Positions 54,374-63,449 of a DNA stretch of 64,000 nucleotides are shown here, piece by piece (positions within the stretch are counted from its first letter, which is position 1; the number at the start of each line of letters is the position of its first letter). Below the pieces are notes generated by a model. It did not search any database and was not told the DNA's origin. It worked only from the letters and a program-made list of their open reading frames with translations. A program made the translations under genes and the position numbers. This stretch comes from CAWEBF01 sp963807235 (GTDB lineage Bacteria; Acidobacteriota; Vicinamibacteria; Vicinamibacterales; UBA2999), in contig CAWEBF010000029.1 of assembly GCA_963807235.1 (NCBI GenBank), positions 62,001 through 126,000 of the forward strand, read 5' to 3'.

Positions 54374-54823
54374 ATGCGAAAACTTCAACTCTTGCTCGTT
54401 GCCACGGCGGTCTGCGTCCAGTGCGCCACCGTGCCCCCCGCCAACCCGGCCGAGGTGACGTCGGTCGTCGAATCCTTCTACGCCGCGATCAAGAAAGGCG
54501 ACCCGGCTGCCGCCATGAGTGTCATCGCGCCCGACGCGGTGTTCCTCGAGTCGGGCAAACTCGAGACACGCGCCGAGTACGAATCCAACCACTTGCCCGC
54601 CGACATCGAGTTCGAGACCCAGGTGAACGGCAAGCGCCAACCGATGCAAGTGACGTTCAAGGACGACGCGGCGTGGGTGATCGCGCTGACCGAGTACGCG
54701 GGCACCTTCGAGGGGAGTCCGGTGGACTTCATCAGCGCACAGCTGGTCGTGCTCACTCGCGATGCCGGCACCTGGCGCATCCGGTCGATTCACTGGTCCT
54801 CGCGCCCGAACATTCCCGGATGA
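54374..54823 (+). CDS. NTF2-like (SnoaL/DUF4440) lipoprotein
   Basis: 149 residues. N-terminal hydrophobic segment ending in VCVQCATV, a probable lipobox. The rest is an NTF2-like cone: EVTSVVESFYAAIKKGDPAAAMSVIAPDAVFLESGKLETRAEYESNHLPADIEF then AWVIALTEYAGTF and LVVLTRDAGTWRIRSIHWSSR, where the final W-R-I-x-x-x-H-W motif is characteristic. The fold is used by dehydratases, isomerases and binding proteins; no catalytic pair can be assigned. It is four bases downstream of the amidohydrolase and overlaps the beta-lactamase-like gene (ATGA), so all three are one unit. Confidence 0.85.
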   Translation: MRKLQLLLVATAVCVQCATVPPANPAEVTSVVESFYAAIKKGDPAAAMSVIAPDAVFLESGKLETRAEYESNHLPADIEFETQVNGKRQPMQVTFKDDAAWVIALTEYAGTFEGSPVDFISAQLVVLTRDAGTWRIRSIHWSSRPNIPG

Positions 54824-55848
54824 TTCGGCCGACGCCGTTGACACGCCGCCAGTTGCTCACGATCGGAGTCGTCCTGCCGTGGTCGGCCGGAAGGGCGCTC
54901 GCACAGGCGGCCGAGGACGCCGACGCGCAGGTCCAGATCCGCCAGATCGAGGCGCAGCTCCGCGGCGCGCGCCTGGGCGTCTCGGCGCTCCACCTCGGTA
55001 CCGGCCGCCGGCTCAGGTATCAGGCCGACGAGCCGTATCCGATGTGGAGCACCTACAAGATTCCCATCGCGCTCTCTGTTCTGAAGCGGATTGAGGCCGG
55101 CGCCGAGCGGCTCGATCGCATGGTCACGGTGGAGCCGCGGTTCTTTTCGTCGGGCAGCGGCATCCTCACCGACTTCTTCAGCCGCGGCGCGCTGGCCCTG
55201 TCGGTGCGCAACCTGCTGGAGCTGATGCTCGTCCTCAGCGACAACACGGCGACGTCCATCCTCCTTGAAAGCGTCGGTGGCGGGGAGCGTGTCACCGCCG
55301 ACCTGCGGAAGGTGGGCGTGCACGGCATCCGAGTGGACCTGCCCAACATGCAACGCGCGGCCCGCCTGCTGCCCAACTACACACTGCCGCCGAAGGAGCA
55401 GTGGAGCGCGGAGCTGGCCGGGCGGGTGAACGCCGCCCTGGGAGCCGTGCAGCCTGGCACGCCGGCGTGGGACTACGCCATGAAGGTGCTCGCGGAAGAC
55501 CCGCGGGATCAGGGAAGTCCCGACGGGTTCGTGTCGCTCATCCAGGCCCTGTACGAGCACCGGGTTCTCGAGCCCGCGGGCGAAGCGGTGGCGCTCGACA
55601 TCATGCGGCGCTCCCGGGGCGATGCCCTCCGCGCCCTGCTGCCGCGCGACGTCGTGGTCGCGCACAAGCCTGGCGGTGGTCCCGGGTCGAACAACGACGT
55701 CGGCTTGATCGAGGTGCCCGGCGGTCCGGCGCTGGCGATCGCCGTGATGATGCGGAACTCGACCTTCTCTGGCGTCGCCAACGAGCGCGCGATCGCGATG
55801 GCCTCACGAGTGGCGTTCGACGTGCTGACCCGTCCCGCGACGCGCTAG
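54820..55848 (+). CDS. Class A beta-lactamase-like serine hydrolase
   Basis: 342 residues; Tat-like leader RRQLLTIGVVLPWSAGRALAQA. The active-site order is clear: S-T-Y-K at residues 77-80 (nucleophile Ser77, Lys80), S-D-N at 140-142, and K-P-G at 283-285 in place of K-T/S-G. The omega-loop motif E-x2-L-N that supplies the deacylating Glu in true class A enzymes cannot be found between SDN and KPG; the corresponding stretch reads GVHGIRVDLPNMQRAARLLPNY. It may therefore be a penicillin-binding or other serine hydrolase rather than a resistance enzyme. Start codon overlaps the NTF2-like stop. Confidence 0.82.
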   Translation: MIRPTPLTRRQLLTIGVVLPWSAGRALAQAAEDADAQVQIRQIEAQLRGARLGVSALHLGTGRRLRYQADEPYPMWSTYKIPIALSVLKRIEAGAERLDRMVTVEPRFFSSGSGILTDFFSRGALALSVRNLLELMLVLSDNTATSILLESVGGGERVTADLRKVGVHGIRVDLPNMQRAARLLPNYTLPPKEQWSAELAGRVNAALGAVQPGTPAWDYAMKVLAEDPRDQGSPDGFVSLIQALYEHRVLEPAGEAVALDIMRRSRGDALRALLPRDVVVAHKPGGGPGSNNDVGLIEVPGGPALAIAVMMRNSTFSGVANERAIAMASRVAFDVLTRPATR

Positions 55849-55857
55849 AATCCGTCC

Positions 55858-56958
55858 ATGATGGTGAGAGCGTCGGCTGTCGCGCCCGTCGTGGTTCTGG
55901 TCGTGGGTCTGGCGGTGTCGCTGACGGCACAGGGCCGTGGCGGCCGGCCCGCGGCGACGGGTGCCGGAAAGGTCGAGCGCGTCACCGTCCACGGCAAGGC
56001 GCTCGAAGGCAATCTCGAAGGCGACTCGCCGGACCGGGAGGTGACCGTCTATCTCCCGCCGAGCTATCAGACCGATCAGGCGCGCCGTTTCCCGGTGGTC
56101 TATCTGCTCCACGGCTACGGCGGGCGCGACGATACGTTCACCGCGCGGCTGGCCGCCCTGCAGGAGAGCGCCGACAGGCTGGCCACCAACCCGGGCTTCA
56201 GCGAGCTGATCGTCGTCACGCCCAACGCCTACACGCTCCACAAGGGCAGCATGTACTCGAATTCGGTCACCACCGGCGATTGGGAGCGCTTCATCGCCGA
56301 GGACCTGGTGGCGTACATGGACAGCCATTACCGCACGGAGGCCAATCGCAAGAGCCGCGGCCTGGCCGGCCACTCCATGGGCGGCTACGGCGCGCTGCGG
56401 ATCGGCATGAAGCGGCCGGACGTGTTCATGAGCCTCTACAGCATGAGCGCCTGCTGCCTGACGCCGAACCGCGAGCCCAGGCCCGAGGCAATGGCGGCGT
56501 CGGAGGCGATCAAGACGCGCGAGCAGGCCGAGGCCGCCGCAGCAGCCCCGGGGTTCGGCCCGTCCACGAGCCTGGCGTCGGCGGCGGCATGGTCGCCCAA
56601 TCCCGGCAATCCGCCGCTCTTCCTGGACCTCCCCGTGAAGGACGGGAAGGTGCGGCCCGACATCATCGCCAAGTGGGTGGCCAACGCGCCGCTGGAGATG
56701 GTTGGCCAGCACGCGTCCGCCTTGCAGCGGTACTACGCCGTGGGCCTCGACATCGGCACCAAGGACGGCTTGATCGGCTCGAACCGCCGGATGCACGATG
56801 CGCTGACGCGCCTGCGGATCCCGCACTACTACGAGGAGTACGACGGCGATCACACCAACAAGGTCCGCGAGCGCGTGGAGCGGAACCTGCTGCCGTTCTT
56901 TGCGAAGAACCTGGTGTCGTCCGTCAACCCGACTTCACCGGTATCGCCGCCGGAGTGA
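55858..56958 (+). CDS. Secreted esterase, FrmB/esterase D-type alpha/beta hydrolase
   Basis: 366 residues. Signal peptide about 1-23 (ATG 55861 is an alternative start). Esterase pattern: REVTVYLPPSYQTDQARRFPVVYLLHGYGGRDDTF (oxyanion region), AEDLVAYMDSHYRTEANRKSRGLAGHSMGGYGALRIGMKRPDVF (nucleophile Ser in GHSMGG), FDIGTKDGLI (Asp) and EYDGDHTNK (His). This is the putative esterase/FrmB family with a long insertion at about 205-255. It probably hydrolyses an acyl ester in the periplasm. It follows the beta-lactamase-like gene by nine bases and its end overlaps the converging kinase by 35 bases. Confidence 0.88.
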   Translation: MMVRASAVAPVVVLVVGLAVSLTAQGRGGRPAATGAGKVERVTVHGKALEGNLEGDSPDREVTVYLPPSYQTDQARRFPVVYLLHGYGGRDDTFTARLAALQESADRLATNPGFSELIVVTPNAYTLHKGSMYSNSVTTGDWERFIAEDLVAYMDSHYRTEANRKSRGLAGHSMGGYGALRIGMKRPDVFMSLYSMSACCLTPNREPRPEAMAASEAIKTREQAEAAAAAPGFGPSTSLASAAAWSPNPGNPPLFLDLPVKDGKVRPDIIAKWVANAPLEMVGQHASALQRYYAVGLDIGTKDGLIGSNRRMHDALTRLRIPHYYEEYDGDHTNKVRERVERNLLPFFAKNLVSSVNPTSPVSPPE

Positions 56959-59378
56959 CGGCGGCCACCAGCTCCGGCAGCGGGATCGTCACCACGACCG
57001 TCGTGCCGCGGCCCGCGACGCCCTGAATCCTGACGTCGCCTCCCACGAGCAGCGCACGCTCCCGCATGCCGAGCAGCCCGAGTGATCGCGCGGCGGTCAG
57101 TTCGTCCTGCTCGATGCCCCGGCCGTTGTCGCTGACCTGGAGGACGAAGGTCCCGGATTGCTTCCGGATCCCGACGGTGACGTGCGACGCGCGCGCGTGG
57201 CGGAGCACGTTCGTGAGGATCTCCTGGAGAATCCGGAAGGCCGCGGTCGCTCGATCGCGATCGAGGTCCGGCGCGTCGGCGTCGGCGTCCCAGGTGCAGC
57301 GGATGCCGGTGCGCGACTCGAAGCGGCGCACCTGCCACTCGATGGCCGCCACCGCGCCCAGCTCGTCGAGCACGGCGGGCCGCAGGTCGGACGCGATCCG
57401 CCGGACGGTCGTGATGGTGGAGTCCACCAGATCCACCATGCCCGGCACCGACTTGCGGATCCGCTCGGTCTCGCTGTCGTTCACGGGCTGTGAGAGGTTC
57501 TTGGCGAGGCTGTCCAGGTTCCACTTCAGCGTCGTCAGCGTGCCGCCCAATTCATCGTGAATCTCGCGCGCGATGCGGCGGCCCTCCTCCTCGCGGGCCG
57601 ACTCGAGCCGCGCGGAGAGCGCCCGGAGCCGCGCTTCCGAGGCGCGGACGGCGTCCTCCGCCCGCCTGCGCTCGGTGACGTCCTGCCCCGAGTGCAGCAG
57701 GCAGGGCTGGCCGTCCAGCTCGATTCGCTCGATCGAGACGTAGAACAAGCGCTCCTGCCCGCTCTTGGTTTTCATTTCCACTTCGAAGCCGCGAACCCCG
57801 CCCTCTTGTTCCAGTCGCCGCATCAACTCGGTCCGATTGTCGGGGTTTCGCCACAAGCCGATGCTCAGAGCGGTCTTCCCGATGACCTCGTCGCGGGAGT
57901 AGCCGGTGGTGCGCAGGAACTGTTCGTTCACGAGAAGGAACCGGCCGTCCTCCAGAGAGATGCTGGACGACGTGGGGTTTGCGTTGAAGGCAATCGAGAA
58001 CCGGTGTTCGGAGGAGCGCAGCGCATCCTCCGTGCGTTTGCGCTCGCTGATGTCCCGGAGGATTCCCGTGAACAGGTGCTGCCCGCCGGTCCGGGTTTCG
58101 CTGAACGCCACCTCCAACGCGATCTCCGCGCCGTCGCGGCGCAGGCCCGTCAGCTCTCCGGAGCTCCACGGCAGGCTGGGCGTGCCACCTGCCAGGTACT
58201 GCTCGAACACAGCCTGGTGGGCGTCCCGGAAGCGTTCCGGCATCAGCGCGGTCAACGCCATGCCCGTCAGCTCCTGCCGGTCGTAGCCGAACATGTGTTC
58301 GGCCGCCGCGTTGGCGAAGAGGATCCGGCTGTGAGGATCGACCGTGATGATGGCGTCCGTCGCGGTTTCGGCCAGCGTGCGGTAACGCTGCTCCGACTCG
58401 CGAACCAGATCTTCCGCCGTTTTGTGCGCCGTGATGTCCACCATGATGCCGCGCAACGTCTTCGCGCGGCCGTGTTCGGCTTCCACCGCGACCATGTCCT
58501 GAAGCCACACCTCACGCCCATCGGCGGCGATCATGCGGTACTCGAACTCGTGCGCCCGCATCTGGGCCGTGCAGGCGACGCAGTGGGCCACAGCGCCGTC
58601 GCGGTCCTGGTACGTGGATGTGGTTCTTCCAGAAGTCCGGCTCCGTCAGCCACTGTGAGCACGGGTAGCCGAGGATGCGCTCGGCCTGTGGGCTGACGAA
58701 GGTGAACTGGAACGTCTGGGCGTCCGCTTCCCACACGATGCCGTCGATGTTGGTCACCAACGCCTCGGACCGTTCCATGGCCTTCTTCAGGTCGTCCGCC
58801 CCTTGCCGGCTCGTCGCCACTTCTTCTTTGACCCGCGCCAGCGCGCCACCAATCGTTCGCACGGCGTACCACTGAAGACCCGTCATCATGGCGAGCACCA
58901 GCGTCACGCCCAGCCAGCGGGCCATCGGCGTGTAGGGCAGGGGGACCCAGGGAAGCGCGCTCGCGATCTCCAGCATTGTGACGGCGAGCAGCGTGGCCGA
59001 GGCCAGGACCGCCGCCGTTGCCCCGGCTCTCCCGCCGAAGAAGAGTCCCGTGATGAGCACCACGACGACGTTGAACCAGGGCGCGAACGCCGGTGTGCCG
59101 CCACCCGTCACCATCGTTGCCGTCACGACGACCCAGAAACCGATCACGAGCAGCAGCGCCGCGCCCCTGGTGTGGCCGCGCCGGTTCAGCAGGAGTGCCG
59201 GCACGCAGACCCCGTAGACCGCGGCGATGATGGCGGCCCAGCGCGTCGTGTAGTCCGGCAACACCAGCATCGCCCCGAACTCGATCAGGATCGACGCCAT
59301 GACCACCCAGGCCACGGTCTTCACCGCGGACGACAGCTCAGCCTGATCCAACTCGCCGGGCTGACGCGGGATGGTCAC
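56924..59378 (-). CDS. Membrane-bound hybrid-free PAS histidine kinase (HisKA_3), frameshifted
   Basis: About 817 residues. Six hydrophobic segments at about 20-195 (SAVKTVAWVVMASILIEFGAML, WFNVVVVLITGLFF, YTPMARWLGVTLVLAMMTGLQW and others), then three PAS domains (first ends in LRGIMVDITAHK; second EQRYRTLAETATDAIITVDPHSRILFANAAAEHMFGYD; third EHRFSIAFNANPTSSSISLEDGRFLLVNEQFLRTTGYS), a HisKA_3 helix (GRRIAREIHDELGGTLTTLKWNLD) and HATPase with VRRIASDLRPAVLDELG and VSDNGRGIEQDE. The frame changes at 58609-58610: VQDRDGAVAHC reads through if one G of GG is removed, a +1 insertion. No response regulator is adjacent, so the kinase is an orphan of NarX type. Confidence 0.88.
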
Positions 59379-59428
59379 GGCCGCGGATTGTACCTAACTC
59401 ATGCGTCCCGTGGGCGGCACCTGGACCG

Positions 59429-61573
59429 GTGCCTAAGGCCGGCAGACCGAGCAGCCGAAACGTTACTGTGGAGCTCGCGCCGGCGAAACAGGAACGGGTC
59501 GCCCTCTCGAGGGACTTGAGTGTGTTCCTCGTGGACCTCTCCATCGCGCTCCATCGTCACTCGATGTACCCGAGCGGCCATCCCTCGCTCGGGCCGGCCG
59601 TGGCGTCGGTGGTGCGGCACGCCGAGCGGCTCCTGCAGGATCGCGCCACGATCGCCTTCGGCGTCGCCCGCCGTCAGCTCATCATCGAGGGCGTGACGAC
59701 CGACCCGAATCAGCCCGTGCTGCGGAGGCTGGCCGAAGGCCTCCATCACCATCACCTCGGCGCCGTCAGCGTGATGAGGGGCATCGAGGCCTCCGAGACC
59801 GGCGACGCCCTCCGGGCCCTGGCGGCTGAACCAGACCGGGACGGTCCACTTGGGCTCCCTCGCTCCAACGGACACCGGACGGATTGGCCGCACATCAAGC
59901 TTCACCCGCTGACCTTCGATCGACTGGCGATCGTGGGCGACGCGCCGATGGCCACGGGAGGCGGCAGCCAGGCCGCGACCAGGAGCGCGGAGTTGTGGGT
60001 AGGGCTCGCGACGGCCGCGATATCCGCCGAAGGCGAGCCCACTGAAAACGTACCCACGGAACCGTCGGCCGTTGCCCGGGCGATCGACGAACATCGAGGC
60101 GCCGAAGCCTACGATCAGGTGATTGTCGGGTACCTCCTGCAGATCGCGCGCGAGCTGAAGACGGCTTCCCCTGAGGAATCCGGCGCGCTGCGCCGGCGTA
60201 CGTCCACGCTGATTGCGTCGCTGCGGCCCGAAACGCTGCGCCGGTTGGTGGAGATGGGCGGCGACCTGGGGCAGCGCGGCGCGTTCGTCCTCGATGCGAC
60301 ACAGGGCATGGCGGTGGACGCTGTCGTGGAAATCGTCAAGGCGGCGGGCGAGGCCAGCGGCCAGACGATCTCCCACGGGCTGGTGCGGATGCTCTCGAAG
60401 CTTGCGACGCATGCCGAGCTGGGCTCCGAGCACGTGCGGCCGCTTGCCGATTCTGCTCTGCGCGAGCAGGTGCAACACCTGCTGGATGACTGGAAGCTCG
60501 AGGACCCCAATCCCGAGGAGTACGGCCGCGTGCTGCAGCACCTGGCCACGACCTCTCGAGCGCGCCCGGTCGAGCCGCAGGCCCCGGGCGCCGTCCTCGA
60601 CGCGAACGGACCCGGAGAGCCAGCCGGCGCGCCCGAGCCGTTGCGGGTGGTCCAAATGAGTCTCGAAGCCGGCGCGCAGGGCCCGCTGCTCGACCGGGCG
60701 GTCGACAACGCCATGGCGGGCGGACAGGTCGGCGCCGTGCTTGTCACGCTGACGACGCGACCCGAGGGCCGCGACGAGGTCTGCGACGCCGTCCAGACCA
60801 GGCTGGTGGCTCCGTCCACTGTGCGAGCGCTCCTCGCACATGAGCCCATCGACGTCGCGAGCCTGGATGCGCTGCTGCCGTTCATGTGGGAGGAGGGCTA
60901 CGAGCTGCTGCTCGACGCGCTGGCGTTGGCCGAGAACCGCGCCACGCGGCGCAAGCTTCTCGATCGTCTGGCTGGCGCGGCGGTTGACCTCCGGTCGTCG
61001 ATTGCGGCGCGGCTGGACGATCCCCGCTGGTATGTCCAGCGGAACATGCTGGTGCTGCTGACGCGTTTGCGCCGCGTGCCCGAGGGTTTCTCCGCCATCC
61101 CGTGGACGACTCACGAGGACGCCCGCGTGCGAATCGAGGCCGTGCGGCTCCAGCTCATGCTGCCCCACGAGCACGATCTCGGCGTCCGCACAGCGCTCGA
61201 CGACAGCGATCCGCGCATCGTGCGGCTCGGTCTTGCGGCCATCCAATATGTCTGCCCGCCGGACCTGGTGGCTCGCGTGACCAGCATCGCCGGCAGCTCC
61301 GGCGCCGACGAAGAGCTGCGGGGGCTCGCCGTCGGCGCGCTGTCACAGTTCCGCCAGCCGCAGGTGCTCGAGATGCTGCTGCAGCTACTGGACGGCGGCA
61401 AGACGATGCTCGGCCGCTCCAGGCTGGCGGCGAAAAGCCCGGCCGTCCTCGCCGCCCTGCGCGCGCTGGCCGATCAGTGGGCGTCCGAGCGGCGTGCGCG
61501 GGCCATGCTGGCTCTCGGCGCGGACTCCGCCGATGCCGACGTGCGCCACGCGGCGGAGGTGCAGAGGGCATGA
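59429..61573 (+). CDS. HEAT-repeat-like protein with N-terminal YPxGHP domain
   Basis: 714 residues, not secreted. Residues 20-90 form a small domain with the motif LHRHSMYPSGHPSLGPAVASVVRHAERLL then FGVARRQLIIEGV, which recurs at the start of the next gene. The middle (about 195-450) is helical, with VVEIVKAAGEASGQTISHGLVRMLSKLA and LREQVQHLLDDWKLED. The C-terminal part (about 500-714) resembles HEAT or PBS-lyase repeats (LDDSDPRIVRLGLAAIQYV, LRGLAVGALSQFRQPQVLEMLLQLLDGG). The stop overlaps the HD-GYP start (ATGA), so both proteins are made together. Probably a scaffold controlling the HD-GYP enzyme. I do not know a named family. Confidence 0.7.
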   Translation: MPKAGRPSSRNVTVELAPAKQERVALSRDLSVFLVDLSIALHRHSMYPSGHPSLGPAVASVVRHAERLLQDRATIAFGVARRQLIIEGVTTDPNQPVLRRLAEGLHHHHLGAVSVMRGIEASETGDALRALAAEPDRDGPLGLPRSNGHRTDWPHIKLHPLTFDRLAIVGDAPMATGGGSQAATRSAELWVGLATAAISAEGEPTENVPTEPSAVARAIDEHRGAEAYDQVIVGYLLQIARELKTASPEESGALRRRTSTLIASLRPETLRRLVEMGGDLGQRGAFVLDATQGMAVDAVVEIVKAAGEASGQTISHGLVRMLSKLATHAELGSEHVRPLADSALREQVQHLLDDWKLEDPNPEEYGRVLQHLATTSRARPVEPQAPGAVLDANGPGEPAGAPEPLRVVQMSLEAGAQGPLLDRAVDNAMAGGQVGAVLVTLTTRPEGRDEVCDAVQTRLVAPSTVRALLAHEPIDVASLDALLPFMWEEGYELLLDALALAENRATRRKLLDRLAGAAVDLRSSIAARLDDPRWYVQRNMLVLLTRLRRVPEGFSAIPWTTHEDARVRIEAVRLQLMLPHEHDLGVRTALDDSDPRIVRLGLAAIQYVCPPDLVARVTSIAGSSGADEELRGLAVGALSQFRQPQVLEMLLQLLDGGKTMLGRSRLAAKSPAVLAALRALADQWASERRARAMLALGADSADADVRHAAEVQRA

Positions 61574-62730
61574 GCGACCCCGTCCGCTTCCTCAACGCTT
61601 TCGCCCAGACCCTCTCGGTGATGACGCTCTACCCGGGGGGCCATCCGTCGCGCGAACGCGCCGTCGATCAGGCATACGAGGAACTGGACGCCCTGTCGGG
61701 CTCCGGTGGGCAACCCGCGTTCACGTTCCTCGAAGACGAGGTCGTGTACGGCCGCGAGGCGCTCCGCGATTTGAAGTCCTGGGAGCCGGGCCGCCGTCTG
61801 ATTGCCGCCGGCATCCAGCGGCTCGAGTTCGAGCGCAGGGTCAGCCGGGACGAGTTCGATGGCCTCCTCCAGGAGATTCTGGCGCGGCTGACGCTTTCGG
61901 CGATCGACACGTCCGAGAACCGTCAGATGCGATCGCTGGGCGCCCGTTTCGGCACGGTCGGACTGGAGGGCGAGCAGATCGAGCAGGCGGTCACCGCGGT
62001 CGCGACACTCGACTTCACGCTCGGCGAGGAGGCGGAGACGTTTCGCTGGATGCAGCAGCAGGTCCAGACGAAGAGCAGCGTGCCGATTCTCGAGGCCGAG
62101 GCCGTGGTGCGATCGCTCACGCTGGCCATGCACGGCGATCAGCGGATGGTGCTGCCGCTGCTCAAGCTGAAAGAGTTCGACCAGTACACGACGACGCATG
62201 CGCTGAACGTGTCGGTGTTGTCGATGGGGCTGGCCGAGTCAGTCGGGTGCCGGCCGCGGGAGATCCGGGCGATCGGCGTGGCGGGCCTGCTGCACGACAT
62301 CGGGAAGACCCGCATCCCGATCGAGGTGCTGACCAAACCCGGAAAGCTGACCGACGAGGAGCGCCTGATCATGAATGCCCATCCCGTGGACGGCGCCCGG
62401 TTGATCCTGCAAAGCGAGGAGGACCTCGACCTGGCCGCGACCGTGGCCTACGAGCACCACATCATGCTGGACGGCGGGGGGTATCCCGCGCTGCACTATC
62501 GGCGGGAGTGCACGCTGGCCAGCCGCCTCGTGCACGTCTGCGACGTGTACGACGCGCTCAGCACCAAGCGGCCCTACCGGGACGCGTGGCCGAGCGAAAA
62601 GACGTTGGCCTATCTCGAGGAGCGCGCCGGCACGGAGTTCGATCCGGACCTGGTCGCGGCCTTCATTCGCACCCTGCGGCAGGGCGAAGCGCAGGTCCGC
62701 CTGCTCAGCGAGGAAACGCCGCCCACATAG
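61570..62730 (+). CDS. HD-GYP protein with N-terminal YPxGHP domain
   Basis: 386 residues, start overlapping the upstream stop. Residues 1-80 contain FLNAFAQTLSVMTLYPGGHPSRERAVDQAYEELDAL followed by FTFLEDEVVYGREALRD, the same domain as in the upstream protein. The region 100-185 is helical. The HD-GYP domain (about 195-375) has FDQYTTTHALNVSVLSMGLAESVG, GLLHDIGKTRIPIEVLTKPGKLTDEE, EHHIMLDGGGYPAL and HVCDVYDALSTKRPYRDAW: metal ligands and the GYP loop are intact, so c-di-GMP hydrolysis is expected. No receiver domain is present, so its input must come through the N-terminal domain or its partner. A 12-bp-stem hairpin begins 18 bases before the stop codon. Confidence 0.88.
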   Translation: MSDPVRFLNAFAQTLSVMTLYPGGHPSRERAVDQAYEELDALSGSGGQPAFTFLEDEVVYGREALRDLKSWEPGRRLIAAGIQRLEFERRVSRDEFDGLLQEILARLTLSAIDTSENRQMRSLGARFGTVGLEGEQIEQAVTAVATLDFTLGEEAETFRWMQQQVQTKSSVPILEAEAVVRSLTLAMHGDQRMVLPLLKLKEFDQYTTTHALNVSVLSMGLAESVGCRPREIRAIGVAGLLHDIGKTRIPIEVLTKPGKLTDEERLIMNAHPVDGARLILQSEEDLDLAATVAYEHHIMLDGGGYPALHYRRECTLASRLVHVCDVYDALSTKRPYRDAWPSEKTLAYLEERAGTEFDPDLVAAFIRTLRQGEAQVRLLSEETPPT

Positions 62731-62744
62731 TTGCGGCGTTTCCT
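62711..62744. terminator. Hairpin over the HD-GYP stop codon
   Basis: Perfect 12-bp arms AGGAAACGCCGC and GCGGCGTTTCCT with a 10-base loop containing the TAG stop. Likely terminator of the HD-GYP transcript; followed by the heptamer repeat, not by a T tract. Confidence 0.65.
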
Positions 62745-62823
62745 AATTCACAATTCACAATTCACAATTCACAAACTTCAGTTCCGGCCCGATTTGTGAC
62801 TTGTGAATTGTGCATTGTGCATT
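62745..62823. repeat. Facing arrays of a 7-bp repeat
   Basis: Left array: four perfect tandem copies of AATTCAC (62745-62772). Right array: four copies in inverted orientation (62796-62823), units GTGACTT, GTGAATT, GTGCATT, GTGCATT. The 23-base spacer is unrelated. The two arrays, both 28 bases, can pair into a long imperfect stem. They fill the gap between two convergent genes. Confidence 0.8.
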
Positions 62824-62851
62824 CCGGTTGCTGAGGCCTTCCGGCAACCGG
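62824..62851. terminator. Hairpin at the end of the minus-strand secreted protein gene
   Basis: Arms CCGGTTGC and GCAACCGG (8 bp) with a 12-base loop, ending one base before the stop codon of the converging gene. Probable terminator for that gene on the minus strand. Confidence 0.55.
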
Positions 62852-62852
62852 C

Positions 62853-63320
62853 CTAGGAGCACGCCGGCGCGAGCTTGCGAGCGAACTCGACGCGGAGGAC
62901 TGGCAGCTTGGGTTCTGCCTTGGCGGCCTCGGCGGACGGCGTTTCGACCTGACCGGAGATCTCGACGCGGGTGCCGGCAAACGGCGAAATCGTGCCTTCG
63001 ATCCCCGACAGGCGAAACCGGTCGCCGGTGACAGCGGCGGCGGCCGGCGACGTGCCGGTGCCGGGCGGGACCCGCTTCTCGCGCTTCGCGCCTGTCAGGA
63101 GATACCGCGTATCGCTTGGCGTGTTCGCGTCGAAGGTGGCCGCGGCGCCTTCGGCGCGCACCACGCAGCCGGTGAAAGTGACTCGGTCGGCGGCGTTCGG
63201 TGGCTCCGGCTGGGGCGTGCCCGGGGTCGGATTCCCCCGCAGCAGCGGCGGTGGGGCCTGTGCGGCCGAAAACGCGGTGGCACACATCGTCAGGCTCACG
63301 CACAGCAGCACACGCGTCAT
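62853..63320 (-). CDS. Secreted hypothetical protein
   Basis: 155 residues. Signal peptide 1-20 (MTRVLLCVSLTMCATAFSAAQ), a Pro-rich linker to about 45, then a beta domain starting DRVTFTGCVVRAEGAAATFD and containing TRYLLTGAKRE, GDRFRLSGIEGTISPFAGTRVEISGQVETP. The order resembles the small secreted OB-like proteins of Acidobacteria whose core reads x-x-G-C-V and V-x-I-x-G; I cannot name the family with confidence. C-terminal Cys (APACS) may pair with the Cys of TGCV. No strong ribosome binding site is seen. It is divergent from the gene at 63450 over 129 bases. Confidence 0.65.
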   Translation of the reverse strand: MTRVLLCVSLTMCATAFSAAQAPPPLLRGNPTPGTPQPEPPNAADRVTFTGCVVRAEGAAATFDANTPSDTRYLLTGAKREKRVPPGTGTSPAAAAVTGDRFRLSGIEGTISPFAGTRVEISGQVETPSAEAAKAEPKLPVLRVEFARKLAPACS

Positions 63321-63449
63321 ACGCCCTCCAGGCGCTCGAAATCGGCCTGTTTCCGTTGACTCCGACGGGACCTAGCGGTAGCTTAACAGGGATCCGCCGG
63401 CCGCTGGTCTCTGCGCGGCCGCGCGATCTTTCAGAATCGAGGACGGCCT

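Noticed and set aside
59399..61246. Open frame of 615 codons on the minus strand
   Set aside because: It is the mirror of the HEAT-like gene 59429-61573, which has related motifs, a coupled neighbour and normal composition.
62745..62823. CRISPR-like array
   Set aside because: Repeat units of 7 bp without spacers do not fit a CRISPR array, and no cas gene is present.
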